A stretch of DNA of 64,000 bases from assembly GCA_963703165.1 (NCBI GenBank), contig OY969798.1:2790001-2854000 (forward strand), read 5' to 3'. Source of the DNA: JBQTKD01 sp963703165 (GTDB taxonomy: Bacteria > Actinomycetota > Actinomycetes > Sporichthyales > Sporichthyaceae). Below are positions 39,590-48,759 of the stretch, in pieces (within the stretch, counting starts at the first letter, position 1; every line of letters begins with the position of its first letter). The notes beneath the pieces were generated by a model. That model was given only the letters and a program-made list of their open reading frames with translations. It ran no database searches and was not told the origin of the DNA. The position numbers were made by a program, and so were the translations under genes.

Positions 39590-40303
39590 ATGCCGCTGTC
39601 CTACTCGACCAAGCCGGGCGACCTCGACCATCTGATCGCCGACGATCACGCCATCGTCGAGCGCCAGTTCCAACACCTGGAGGCGGGGCGCGGTGACCGG
39701 CGCACCCTCGTGGATCAGATCGCGTTCGAACTCGCGCTGCACGCCTTCGCGGAGGAGACGATGCTCTACCCGCTGTGGCGCGAGGTGGGCATGGAGCACG
39801 AGAACGCCGACGCGCGCGATGAGCATCAACAGATCAAGGAACTGTTGGTGCAACTCAACCGGCACGACCCGGGTGAGTCGGAGTTCGAGGCCGCGTTGAC
39901 CGAACTCATGCGCGTGGTCCGCCACCACGTGCAGGACGAGGAGACGCAGGAGCTTCCCGAGTTCCGCGAGAAGGTCGGTGCGGAACGGATGGCTGAGCTC
40001 GGCAAGGAATTCCTGGCGCAGAAGCGCAAGGCGCCGACGGCCGCACACCCGTACGCCCCCGACGGTGGCGGTATCGAGAAGCTCGTCGGCGCGATGACCA
40101 AGCCGCTCGATGAACTGCGGGCGACGGTCACGGGCAAGAAGCAGCGGTTGGCGACCGACGCCTCCGGCCTGCTGAACCCGCAGGCACAGGCCATCGTCGA
40201 CGCCCACTCCGCGCTCGGGCCGCTGCCGTTCGAGATTCTGACGCCGAATCAGGCGCGGGATCAGCCCGGGCCCGGACGCCGGCGTCGCCCTCGTCATGCG
40301 TGA
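39590..40303 (+). CDS. Hemerythrin-domain protein
   Basis: A 237-aa protein with an HHE-type hemerythrin domain at about 10-130. Metal ligands fall in IADDHAIVERQF, LALHAFAEETMLYPLW, ARDEHQQIKELL and VVRHHVQDEETQELP. The remaining C-terminal 100 residues are a helical, basic tail. AGGGGGAA precedes ATG 39590; an in-frame ATG at 39566 is the alternative start. It may sense or bind O2, NO or iron in the cytosol. Confidence 0.85.
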   Translation: MPLSYSTKPGDLDHLIADDHAIVERQFQHLEAGRGDRRTLVDQIAFELALHAFAEETMLYPLWREVGMEHENADARDEHQQIKELLVQLNRHDPGESEFEAALTELMRVVRHHVQDEETQELPEFREKVGAERMAELGKEFLAQKRKAPTAAHPYAPDGGGIEKLVGAMTKPLDELRATVTGKKQRLATDASGLLNPQAQAIVDAHSALGPLPFEILTPNQARDQPGPGRRRRPRHA

Positions 40304-40329
40304 GGGCCTCGACCTCGGCAGGGAGCCGG

Positions 40330-41159
40330 TCGCCTTCGACCGAGGACCTGCGACATCCCGGACGGCGCCGGTGGCACCCAGAGAATGCGTGTCTACGCGC
40401 CCATGGGCGCGCCGGACGAGCCCCTGCCGGTGATCATGTGGATCCACGGCGGCGGCTGGGTCCTGTTCGACATCGACACCTACGACGCGTCCTGCCGCGG
40501 CCTCGCCAACAGGTCGGGTGCCGTCGTGCTCGCACCGGAGTACCGCCGGGCGCCCGAGGCGCGTCGTTCCCCGCCTCGCACGACGACGTCCTCGCCGCCT
40601 GGCATTGGGCGGTCGGGCAACGCTCCCTCCTACGGCGGGGATCCGGCGCGGATGGCGATCGGTGGGGAGTCGGTCGGCGCCACCATGGCGGCCGCGACCT
40701 GCCTGCAGCTCGCGGAATCGGGCGAGCCCAGGCCGCGCGCCCTCGTGTGCGTCTACCCGGTGACCACACGTCGAGCAGTTCGGTGACTCGATGACGGACG
40801 CGGCGGACGCGCGGCCGTTGAACCGCGCGTTGCTGTCGTGGATGGCGATGCATGCGTTCGAGGGCAGGCCCACCGCGGCGCGGGACCGTCGGGTCGATCT
40901 GCTGTCCTGGTCGACCGATCAGGCCGCGACCATGCCACCGACCCTGGTCATCACCGCCGAGCGCGACGTGCTGCGCAGCCAGGGGCAGGCCTTCGCGAGC
41001 AACCTCGAGGCTGCGGGGGTGCCCTCCGTCCATCGCCACTACGACGGCGTGATGCACGAGTTCTTCGGTGCGGCACGAGTGCTGGAGACCGCAGCCGACG
41101 CGCAGGAGGAGGCGGCCCGACACGTCACCGAGGCCTTCAGCGCCGTAGGCGTCCGGTAG
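40330..41159 (+). pseudogene. Frameshifted HSL-type alpha/beta hydrolase (esterase)
   Basis: Fragments of one hormone-sensitive-lipase-family esterase lie in shifting frames. MRVYAP...IMWIHGGGWVLFD (HGGGW motif) and APEYRRAPEA are in one frame. FPASHDDVLAAWHWAVG is in a second frame. NAPSYGGDPARMAIGGESVGA (nucleophile GESVG) returns to the first frame, then after YPVTT the frame changes again to EQFGDSMTDA...PTLVITAERDVL and HEFFG (catalytic Asp and His). The N-terminal piece around 40350 also seems shifted. All catalytic motifs survive, but at least three single-base changes break the reading frame, so it is a recent pseudogene or suffers from sequencing errors. Confidence 0.75.
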
Positions 41160-41167
41160 ACGCCCGG

Positions 41168-41854
41168 GTGGAGGCGCCGCCGAACGCTCGTCTGATCGAG
41201 GTATCCGTGCCGGCGTCACCTAAAGCGGTCGTCCTCGTCCTGCACGGCGGGGCGTCCCATCGCGGTGTCACCCGGGTGTCACCGACGCAACTGTCGGTTC
41301 TGCGGATGATCCCCATCGCGCGCGGGCTCGCCCTGCACTGGCGCAGGGACCTGGCGGTGTACCGACTGTTGAACTCGGTGCGCGGCTGGGACACCCAGCA
41401 CACACCGGTGCGCGACGCCACGTGGGCGCTGGATGACATCGAACAGCGCCTAGGCCGCCGGCTGCCCACGGCACTCGTGGGGCACTCGCTCGGCGGGCGC
41501 GCGGCGCTGCTCGCGGCGGACCATCCCTCCGTACGCTCCGTCGTTGCGTTGGCGCCCTGGGTCCACCCGCACGAGCAGGCGCGCGCGGTCGACCGAGACG
41601 TGCTGGTCGTCCATGGTTCCGCGGACCGGGTGGCGAGTCCCGCCAACGCGGCACGACTCGTCGCCGCGCTGCGTCCACGCAACCGAGCGGCGTTCGTGCT
41701 GATCCGTGGGGCCAAGCACGCGATGCTCCGTTCCCGGCGCACGTTCTTCCGTCTCACCCGGGACTTCATCGGCGCGACCCTGCTCGGACGCGATGCGGGC
41801 GGGCCCGTCGGCGACGTGCTCGCCGGCGTCACGACACTGGAGGTCTCGTCGTGA
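41168..41854 (+). CDS. Alpha/beta hydrolase
   Basis: A 228-aa hydrolase. AVVLVLHGGASHRG is the oxyanion-hole strand, GHSLGGRAAL is the nucleophile elbow, VVHGSADRVASP holds the acid and GAKHAMLRSRR the catalytic His. It starts at GTG 41168, nine bases after the stop of the broken esterase, and may have been its operon partner. The substrate is unknown. Confidence 0.8.
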   Translation: MEAPPNARLIEVSVPASPKAVVLVLHGGASHRGVTRVSPTQLSVLRMIPIARGLALHWRRDLAVYRLLNSVRGWDTQHTPVRDATWALDDIEQRLGRRLPTALVGHSLGGRAALLAADHPSVRSVVALAPWVHPHEQARAVDRDVLVVHGSADRVASPANAARLVAALRPRNRAAFVLIRGAKHAMLRSRRTFFRLTRDFIGATLLGRDAGGPVGDVLAGVTTLEVSS

Positions 41855-41934
41855 GGTGTCACCGGGCGGTGCAGCGCTGACCGTCGATCGCGGGGTTACG
41901 CTCGCCTCGCCCTCACCGGACGACGAGAACGCCG

Positions 41935-42882
41935 ATGCCCCCTTCAGCCAATCCCGCGCAGGCACGGTGCGCCGCGCTGGTCCGTCGGTTCCGACGCGAC
42001 CCGGACGCGAGTGCGCGGACGTTGCTGGTCACGATCTTCGGTGACTCCGTCGCCCCGCGTGGCAGTGAGGTGTGGCTGGGGAATCTGTCGCGGCTCGTCG
42101 AACCGATCGGGATCAGTGAGCGGTTGGTGCGCACCTCCCTGCAGCGGCTCGTCGCCGAGGGGCTGCTGGTGTCGCGGCGCGAGGGGCGCCTCAGCTTCTA
42201 CTCGATCGCACCGGCGGCGCGGCACGAGTTCCGCGAGGCCGACCGGCGCATCTACCACCCGCGCACTGCCACGCCGTGGGACGGCCGGTGGACCGTCGCC
42301 GTCGAGTCGGCCGGTCTTGCCGCACCGCAGCGCAGCGCGCTGCGGCAACAACTGATCTGGCTCGGCTTCGGCTCGGTGGGCGCCTCCGTGCACGTGTGCC
42401 CGTTGGACCGGACCGAGGATCTGCAGCAATTGCTGGAGGACATCGGCGTGGCCGATCAGGTGGTCGTGTTCCGCGGGGAGGTCGCCGCCGCGGGGTTGTC
42501 GGACACCGATCTCGCCCAGGCCCTGACCGGTGATCTGCAGGCGTTGGAGCCGACGTGGCGTGACTTCCTCCGCCAGTTCGCAGCGCTGGCGGACGAGCTC
42601 GACGGTGCTGCGGTCGAGCCGGAGTTGGCCTTCCTGGTCCGCACGCTGCTGGTGCACCGCTACCGCCGGGTCGTGCTGCGCGAACCGGAGCTGCCGGCCG
42701 AGTTGTGGCCGTCGGACTGGATCGGCGAGCGTGCCTACGCCACCGCTGCCGCCTGCCACCGCGCGCTCGCGGCCCCCGCCGAGGAGCACCTCAGCGCCGT
42801 CTGCGCGGCCGGGGGCACCCCGCTCCCTGCCGCGGACCGGGTCTACGCAGGGCGGTACGCCCGCGCTGCGCTCTTGACATGA
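41935..42882 (+). CDS. PaaX-like transcriptional regulator
   Basis: A 315-aa protein of the PaaX family. The N-terminal winged helix (ARTLLVTIFGDSVAPRGSEVWLGNLSRLVEPIGISERLVRTSLQRLVAEGLL) is followed by the PaaX central domain (WDGRWTVAVESAGL..RSALRQQLIWLGFGSVGASVHVCP) and its C-terminal domain (LAFLVRTLLVHRYRRVVLREPELP). PaaX represses phenylacetate catabolism in other bacteria, sensing phenylacetyl-CoA. No paa genes are nearby; the adjacent nitronate monooxygenase gene may be the target. Confidence 0.87.
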   Translation: MPPSANPAQARCAALVRRFRRDPDASARTLLVTIFGDSVAPRGSEVWLGNLSRLVEPIGISERLVRTSLQRLVAEGLLVSRREGRLSFYSIAPAARHEFREADRRIYHPRTATPWDGRWTVAVESAGLAAPQRSALRQQLIWLGFGSVGASVHVCPLDRTEDLQQLLEDIGVADQVVVFRGEVAAAGLSDTDLAQALTGDLQALEPTWRDFLRQFAALADELDGAAVEPELAFLVRTLLVHRYRRVVLREPELPAELWPSDWIGERAYATAAACHRALAAPAEEHLSAVCAAGGTPLPAADRVYAGRYARAALLT

Positions 42883-42957
42883 CACTCCGTGCGAGGATTC
42901 GATACGCAAATTGCGCGTCCAATCCGATTTCGTGTGTCACGTCTGCCGGGAGATGCC

Positions 42958-44190
42958 ATGGCTGAGATCGGACGTCGACGCCTGCTCCAGCTGCTCGGCG
43001 CGGCGGGACTGGGCAGCGGTGCCGGTCTGCTGGCCCCCGAAACGGCGAACGCGACCGTCGACAAGGCGCCCGCCTCGCTGAAGACCCGCCTCACCGAGGC
43101 GTACGGCATCAAGTACCCGATCGTGAACGCCGGGATGGCCTTCTACGCCACGCCTGAGCTTGCCGCCGCGGTCGCCAACGCCGGTGGTCTGGGCTGCCTC
43201 GGCCCGGCCCCGGAGACGCCCGCCGGCACCCGCAAGCAGATCCAGGAGACCCGCGCCCTGACGAAGGGCCCGTTCGGCGTGGACTTCGTCTACTTCCCGT
43301 TCGCCGACGCCACGGTCTACGCCCCCGGGTACGAGCAGGACACCGAGCACCTGTCCCGTCAGCCCACGTGGTCGGTCAACGACCTCCACATCGACGTCGT
43401 CATCGAGGAGAAGGTCGACTTCGTCGTCTGGTACTGGACGGCGCCCGAGGCCCGGTGGGCGAAGAGGCTCAAGGACGCGGGCATCAAGCAGTGGGCGCAG
43501 GTCGGCACCGTCGAAGGGGCGCTGGAGGCCGTCGCCTACGGCGCCGAGGTGATCATCGCCCAGGGCAAGCAGGGCGGCGGGCATCTGAGGGGGTATCAGG
43601 ACGGCAACCCGATGGACCGCGGCGAACTCGTGAAGCGGATCTTCAAGGCCGTCCCGAAGAACGTGCTCGTCCTGTCCTCCGGTGGGATCGCCGACGGTCG
43701 TACGCTCGCCAACGCGCTGGCCGAGGGGGCCGATGGCGGCTGGGTCGGGACCCGCTTCGCCGTGTGCGAGGAGTCCTTCGCGCACAAGGAGTACATGAAC
43801 CGCGTCATCGCGGTGAAGGACGGCTGGAGCGAGACGACGCCGACGTCGCTGTTCGGCCCGGAGTTCCCGCAGGCCTACACACGCTCGATCGTCAACCGCG
43901 TGGTGAAGGAGTGGAAGGGCAAGGAGGACCAGATCCCCACGCCGCCTCCGCCTGCCCCGTTCGTCGGCACCGCGCGGCTCATGCCGTGGACGGTCCCCGG
44001 CGGCATCCCGTACGCCATGCCGAAGTTCAGCGTCATCATCCCCACGCGCCACACCGAGGGCGACTTCGACGAGATGTGTCTGCTCGCCGGGTCGGAGAGC
44101 TCGGAGATCATCAAGTCGGTCAAGCCGGCGGCGCAGATCGTGAAGGAGATGGCGCGCGACGCCGCGCAGATCCTCGCAACCTGCTGCTGA
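42958..44190 (+). CDS. Tat-exported nitronate monooxygenase-family flavoprotein
   Basis: A 410-aa FMN-dependent TIM-barrel protein of the nitronate monooxygenase/2-nitropropane dioxygenase family. A twin-arginine leader (GRRRLLQLLGAAGLGSGAGLL) is followed by the barrel (YGIKYPIVNAGMAFYATPELAAAVANAGGLGCLG, IIAQGKQGGGHLRG with the usual His, LVLSSGGIADGRTLANALAEGADGGWVGTRF). Export by Tat is uncommon for this family and indicates a folded cofactor protein outside the membrane. GGGAGA precedes ATG 42958. A TTGACA word lies at 42874-42879, upstream, but no well-spaced -10 was found. Confidence 0.82.
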   Translation: MAEIGRRRLLQLLGAAGLGSGAGLLAPETANATVDKAPASLKTRLTEAYGIKYPIVNAGMAFYATPELAAAVANAGGLGCLGPAPETPAGTRKQIQETRALTKGPFGVDFVYFPFADATVYAPGYEQDTEHLSRQPTWSVNDLHIDVVIEEKVDFVVWYWTAPEARWAKRLKDAGIKQWAQVGTVEGALEAVAYGAEVIIAQGKQGGGHLRGYQDGNPMDRGELVKRIFKAVPKNVLVLSSGGIADGRTLANALAEGADGGWVGTRFAVCEESFAHKEYMNRVIAVKDGWSETTPTSLFGPEFPQAYTRSIVNRVVKEWKGKEDQIPTPPPPAPFVGTARLMPWTVPGGIPYAMPKFSVIIPTRHTEGDFDEMCLLAGSESSEIIKSVKPAAQIVKEMARDAAQILATCC

Positions 44191-44316
44191 GGCACCCGCC
44201 AAGTCGCCCGGAGCACCACTGCGGGCGGCCTGTCGCCGCTACGTCGGCGCTCAAAAGGGCGAAATGCCACCCGTAGATGGGGGTCGCGTGCCTCAACTAG
44301 GTCCAGGCGCCGCCCG

Positions 44317-44679
44317 CTGCGGTTCCTGCTCGACGAGCACTACCCGGACTGGTTGGCGCTCGAGCTGACCGCAGCGGGATTCGACACGCGTTCGGTCGTC
44401 GGATCGGCGCAACTGCGGGGCGCGGACGACCAGACGGTGCTCACGGCGGCCACCGCGGAACGACGCATCGTGGTGACCGAGGACGTGACGACCTATCTCG
44501 CCGCCGTGGCCGCGGTCCCTGATCACGCGGACGCCGTGTTCTGCCACCACACGAGATTCCCGCGGACCCGGCCCGGGCTGGCCCGGCTACGCCGCGCTCT
44601 CGAGGCGCTCGCCGCCGATCCGCCACGCGGCCTCGGCGCCGAGCCCCTGGTGTGGTGGCTGGACCACCCCTCGGGCTAA
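44317..44679 (+). CDS. DUF5615/PIN-like protein, start uncertain
   Basis: The reading frame encodes RFLLDEHYPDWLALELTAAGFDTRSVVG and a later RIVVTEDVTTYLAAV, the two acidic strand motifs of the DUF5615 (Mut7-C/PIN-like) family. These small putative nucleases usually pair with a DUF433-type antitoxin, which is not seen here. No ATG or GTG lies in frame before the conserved N-terminus; the nearest candidate is CTG 44317, and a TTG at 44353 would delete the first catalytic Asp. The gene may therefore be 5'-damaged, or start at a rare codon. Confidence 0.55.
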   Translation: MRFLLDEHYPDWLALELTAAGFDTRSVVGSAQLRGADDQTVLTAATAERRIVVTEDVTTYLAAVAAVPDHADAVFCHHTRFPRTRPGLARLRRALEALAADPPRGLGAEPLVWWLDHPSG

Positions 44680-45378
44680 CCGGCCGCAGGGCCGTAGGCG
44701 GGCGACGTCGGGGGAGTCGAGCCACTTCGAGTAGGTGGGCGACTGCGGCCAACCGTCGGGGGAGTCCTGCCACTCCTCCTGGCGGCCCCACGGCAGGATG
44801 TCGATCAGCGCGAAGGTGTAGCTGAGCTGCTCGGTGCCGCGACCGTTCGGTGTGCCAGGTGCGGTAGACGGTGTCGCCGTCGCGGAGGAAGACGTTCACC
44901 GCGAAGCCCTCGCCGGGCGGCGCGCCGACGTCGGCGCCGAACGAGCTCTCCGACGACGAGTACCAGTCCATCGTGTTGCCGACCTTGTCCTTGTAGGCCA
45001 GCGCTTCGTCGATGGGCCCGTTGGTGACGATGACGAAGCGGGCGTCGTAGTTGTCGAGGACGTCCAGCCGGACGTACTGCGACGTCAGCCCGGTGCAGCC
45101 GCCGCACTGCCACTCGGCGCCGTCGGACCACATGTGGTTGTAGACGATGAGCTGCGAGCGGCCGTCGAAGACGTCGACCAGGCGGACCGGGCCGTCGGCG
45201 CCGATCAGCGTGTAGTCCGGCAGCTCGACCATCGGCAGCCGGCGGCGCTGCGCGGCGATGGCGTCGAGCTCGCGGGTGGCGGCCTTCTCCCGCGCGCGCA
45301 GATCGTCGAGCGCCGGCCTGCCAGGTGTGCTGGTCGACGACCGGGGGTCGGGCAACGGTGGCGGTCGGTGTCGGTCAC
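44680..45378 (-). pseudogene. Frameshifted DUF899 (thioredoxin-like) gene
   Basis: The middle of a DUF899 protein is clear: AREKAATRELDAIAAQRRRLPMVEL, LIGADGPVRLVDVFDGR, and C-G-G-C-T with VNVFLRDGDTVYRTWHT. After WHT (near 44850) a single extra base shifts the frame; the continuation LSYTFALIDILPWGRQEEWQ... is found in another frame. At the N-terminus, a GTG at 45378 with GGGAGG gives TDTDRH, while VVDQHTWQA lies in yet another frame. The gene is thus broken at two or three places. DUF899 proteins have an unknown redox-like role. Confidence 0.72.
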
Positions 45379-45587
45379 GGTTCCTCCCGGGCTGGGTGCG
45401 CTCTTTCCATGGTGACCGGGTTCGGGCGCCGAACTCATCGGCGCGCCCAGGAACGTACCGCCCTAGCCGAGGGGAGAAGCCCTACGTCGGCAGGGAAGCG
45501 GGCGTCCAGCGCGTCTACGGCGCGGACTTCATGACCTCCTCGGGCGGTCGGATGTGGTCAGGTCGGTACCCCTTCGAGCCCGAGCGG

Positions 45588-46109
45588 ATGTATGAGTACA
45601 CCGTCGACGCGCTCGATGAGGGCGCTGCGCGCACTCCTCACGACTGGACGGGTCGTCCGGGATGTTGCTCCCCGACGTGTGAGCAGAGCTACCAGCGGGT
45701 ATCTCTGGAAGTGCGTGCGTCGAACCAGCGGGGCCGCCCCCACCGTTCCTGCGAGGTTGCCCTGCCTACTTCCTCCGCGCCCCCACCCGCGCTGCCGCGG
45801 CATCATCGCTGCGGCGTCTTCGTCGTCGACCACTCGATCGTGGTCACCGGCCGGTTGTCGGCCGTCGCCACCCCGCGCTTGGCCGACGCCCTCGCAGCGG
45901 CCCGCCGCGCCGCGGACCGCGAATCGGTACCGCTGAAGGTCGACCTGACGCGGGTCAGCCATCTCGGTGGCACCGCGCTGTCGTTGCTCCGTGCGCACAG
46001 CGCGGGAGGTCTAGTCCTTCGGTGCGAGCGACGCTCCGACGTCGCGCGCCTCCTGGTGAGCGACGGACTGCTCGACGACCCGCGGGCCACTCTCCAGTTC
46101 GCCGACTGA
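45588..46109 (+). CDS. STAS-domain protein, start uncertain
   Basis: The C-terminal about 100 residues form a STAS domain (VFVVDHSIVVTGRLSAVATPRLADALAAARR, VDLTRVSHLGGTALSLLRAHS) as found in anti-anti-sigma factors; the usual phospho-acceptor D-S/T-x-G appears as H-L-G-G-T. The N-terminal part has no recognised domain. Candidate starts are ATG 45588 and ATG 45531; neither has a strong ribosome site. No sigma or anti-sigma gene is adjacent. Confidence 0.55.
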   Translation: MYEYTVDALDEGAARTPHDWTGRPGCCSPTCEQSYQRVSLEVRASNQRGRPHRSCEVALPTSSAPPPALPRHHRCGVFVVDHSIVVTGRLSAVATPRLADALAAARRAADRESVPLKVDLTRVSHLGGTALSLLRAHSAGGLVLRCERRSDVARLLVSDGLLDDPRATLQFAD

Positions 46110-46212
46110 GAGCGGCCGGCCGTCGCTGGTTGAGCACAGGAGAACTGAGGCGCTTTTCGGGCCCGCGAACGCAACACCCGTTACCTCTGTGCTCAACGTG
46201 CGACGTTCGTGG

Positions 46213-47472
46213 TCAGCGCACCGTGAACTCGCACGGCATGCGTTTGATGCCGTTGATGAAGTTCGACTGCAGCCGTGCCGGGGGTCCGGTGATCTCGAGG
46301 TCGGGAAGGGCCTTGAAGATCTCGTCGAACATGACGTGGATCTCGCGGCGGGCGAGGCTGATTCCCAAACAGTGATGGCTTCCGCCGCCGCCGAAGCCGA
46401 TCATCGCGGCGGCGTTCTCGCGCTCGATGTCGAAGCGTGCAGCGTCCGCGAACACCGCCTCGTCGCGGTTGGCGGACCAGTACCACATGACGACCTTCTC
46501 GCCGGCCGAGACCTTGGTGTCACCGACGACGGTGTCCGCGAGCGCGATGCGGCGCATGTGCAACACCGGCGACGCCCAGCGGACGATCTCCTCGATGGCC
46601 CGCGGTGCCATGGCGGGGTAGTTGGCCTGCAGCAGCGCCCGCTGGTCGGGGTGCTCGGTGAGCAGGTGCATCCCCCACGAGAGGGCGTTGCGGGTGGTCT
46701 CGTTGCCGGCGATCGCCAGCAGGACGATGAAGGCGCCGAACTCGAACGGGGTGAGGCGCTCGCCGTCGACCTCGGCCTGCATCAGCCGGGAGCTGAGGTC
46801 GTCGCCGGGGTGCTCGGCCCGTTCGGCGCCGAGGCGCATGGCGTACTCGAGGAACGCCGTCGCGCTGGCGTGGAGCTCGGCCAGGTCGGCGACGAACTCC
46901 GGGTCCCCGAGGCCGAGCAGGACGTTGGTCCAGTGGAAGACCTGCGCCTCATCCTCCTCGGGAATCCCGAGCATGTCGCAGATGACCTGCAGGGGCAGGG
47001 GTGCCGCGAAGGACTCGACGAAGTCGCAGGAGCCGCCGGTCTCCCGGGCGGCGTCGATGAGCCGTCGGGCCCGTTCCCGCACGGAGGTCTGCACGGTCTC
47101 CAGCGTGCGCGGGGTGAACGCCTTGGACACCAGGCGCCGGAGCTTCACGTGCCGCGGGTCGTCCAAAACGATGATCGACCCCACCGCGAGGTACTCCGGG
47201 GAGGGGTCGTTGGAGATGACGCCGGAGGCGGACGAGAAGTGCTCGGCGTCGTGAGTCACCGTGCGCACGTCGTCGTAGGTCACCGCCGACCAGTAGCCCG
47301 GCCCGGCCGAATCCCCGCCCATGACGGTGATCTCCTCGTGGAAGCACATCCCGCCACCGCGGCGAGTCTCCTCGCGCAGCACGGCGAACGCCTCGTGCCG
47401 CTCCTGGATCGGCCTTCTCCAGAACTCCACGTCGCCGAGCAATACGTCGTTGATGGTCCGATAGGCAGGCAC
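46213..47472 (-). CDS. Cytochrome P450
   Basis: A 419-aa P450. The I-helix oxygen motif is AGNETT (255-260), the K-helix ExxR is E295-IV-R298, and the heme loop GFGGGGSHHCLG places the thiolate at Cys368. The overall pattern (MRLGAERAEHPGDDLSSRL, RRLVSKAFTPRTL) resembles mycobacterial sterol/terpenoid P450s such as the CYP124/125/142 group. GTG 47472 with GGGGAGCG upstream gives the usual N-terminus; an in-frame GTG at 47583 would add 37 residues. Redox partners are not encoded nearby. The substrate is unknown. Confidence 0.88.
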   Translation of the reverse strand: MPAYRTINDVLLGDVEFWRRPIQERHEAFAVLREETRRGGGMCFHEEITVMGGDSAGPGYWSAVTYDDVRTVTHDAEHFSSASGVISNDPSPEYLAVGSIIVLDDPRHVKLRRLVSKAFTPRTLETVQTSVRERARRLIDAARETGGSCDFVESFAAPLPLQVICDMLGIPEEDEAQVFHWTNVLLGLGDPEFVADLAELHASATAFLEYAMRLGAERAEHPGDDLSSRLMQAEVDGERLTPFEFGAFIVLLAIAGNETTRNALSWGMHLLTEHPDQRALLQANYPAMAPRAIEEIVRWASPVLHMRRIALADTVVGDTKVSAGEKVVMWYWSANRDEAVFADAARFDIERENAAAMIGFGGGGSHHCLGISLARREIHVMFDEIFKALPDLEITGPPARLQSNFINGIKRMPCEFTVR

Positions 47473-47884
47473 GGTGGCACGCTCCCCTGGTCGTGGGGCA
47501 GAGGCCGCCAGCGTAGGCAGCGTCGAGTGCCCGGGGAAGGTCTCGTGCGCGTTCCTGCGGCGTAGACACGGGTCGGCGGTCACCGGCCAGGGCGCATGAT
47601 CGAAACAGCAGGAGACCTATACACTCGGCGCGTCGATCTTTCGACGGGCCGCTGATTTTGGGAGCTGCCTGCTGTGACCGCCCCGGACCCCCGGTGGTCT
47701 CGATTGCTGCACCGCTTGATGTGCAGGTCGAGCACCCCCGGGAGGCACCTGTGTCCGATCTTGGACCTGCGCAGATCGGCGCACGCGGAAGTCCAGGATG
47801 CGTCTCAGCCACACCCGCTGGCATCGGTTGCGAGCTTGAACCATCGCCAGCAGACCCGAATGCGGTTCATAGGGTTCGCCCAGG
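47473..47884. other. 412-bp divergent intergenic region, no gene recognised
   Basis: This stretch separates the P450 (minus) from a lipoprotein gene (plus). A TATACACT word near 47620 could be a -10 element. A GTG-initiated open frame at 47674-47994 looks random and overlaps the lipoprotein start in another frame. I see no RNA gene or repeat. Confidence 0.5.
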
Positions 47885-47905
47885 ATGCTGGTCGACGGTG
47901 TCCAC

Positions 47906-48670
47906 ATGGCATGCAGGCGTATCCGGATGAGTGCACTGCGGGCCGCGCATCTCGCCATGGCTGTGCTTGCCGGGATGGCCGCCGGCTGCAGTAGTTCGTC
48001 GGACACCGCCGACGCCGGGTCCGTCGACGAGCCGGTTTCGGTGGGCGCTTCGACGGCTTCGGAGTCTGCAGACCCGGCGGCTCGGTCGACGTTGCGCGTG
48101 GACGTGTGGGCCGACAACTGGATGGCGGTGTATGTCGACGGTGAGCTGATCGGCGAGGATTCGGTCCCGATCACCACCGAGCGTTCGTTCAATGCTGAGA
48201 CGTTCACCTTCGAGGCGGGGTACCCGTTCACGATCGCGATCGAGGCCAAGGACTTCAAGGAGACCGACTCCGGCATCGAGTACATCGGTCAGCCGAACCA
48301 GCAGATCGGCGATGGCGGCCTGATCGCCCAGGTCACCGACATCTCCAGTGGTGAGGTGGTGGCCACTACCGGTTCCGGGTGGTCGGTTTTGGTGCTGCAG
48401 CGGGCGCCGCTCAACGCCGGGTGTGCTGACGATCCCGATCCCGACGCCACCTGCGAATACGAGAGCACCACGGCGCCCACCCGTTGGGTCGCCGCCGACT
48501 TCGACGACTCCAGTTGGGCCGCGGCCACCGAATGGACCGCGCAGGAGGTGAGCCCCAAGGGCGGCTACGAGGAGATCAGTTGGGACGACGATGCCGAGCT
48601 GATCTGGGGCTCGGACTTGGACATCGACAACACCGTCCTGATGCGCTTCTCCGTCGGGCGGATCTCATGA
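47906..48670 (+). CDS. Putative lipoprotein, unrecognised
   Basis: About 254 aa with a lipoprotein signal: a short basic start, hydrophobic SALRAAHLAMAVLAGMAAG, then Cys with a Ser-rich tail (CSSSSDTADAG). The mature part has LRVDVWADNWMAVYVDGELIGED and DDSSWAAATEWTAQEVSP, repeats of short strands that look like a carbohydrate- or jelly-roll-type beta domain (the DFDDSSW..A phrase recurs in galactose-binding-like modules). ATG 47906 is a compromise; 47885 and 47927 are also in frame. It precedes the YHYH lipoprotein gene by 89 bp and may be co-expressed. Confidence 0.65.
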   Translation: MACRRIRMSALRAAHLAMAVLAGMAAGCSSSSDTADAGSVDEPVSVGASTASESADPAARSTLRVDVWADNWMAVYVDGELIGEDSVPITTERSFNAETFTFEAGYPFTIAIEAKDFKETDSGIEYIGQPNQQIGDGGLIAQVTDISSGEVVATTGSGWSVLVLQRAPLNAGCADDPDPDATCEYESTTAPTRWVAADFDDSSWAAATEWTAQEVSPKGGYEEISWDDDAELIWGSDLDIDNTVLMRFSVGRIS

Positions 48671-48759
48671 GAACGATCAGCCGCAGGCGCCGTCCCGATC
48701 ACGCTCGCAGGGCTCTGCCACGGAGCCGAAACGTCACCCGACACGTCCAGGAGGTCTCG

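Noticed and set aside
42874..42907. TTGACA promoter for the nitronate monooxygenase gene
   Set aside because: The nearest -10-like word (GATACG) gives a spacer of about 21 bp, and TTGACA overlaps the end of the preceding gene; not convincing enough to annotate.
47674..47994. GTG-initiated frame in the P450-lipoprotein gap
   Set aside because: No domain, irregular composition, and it overlaps the lipoprotein start in a different frame.
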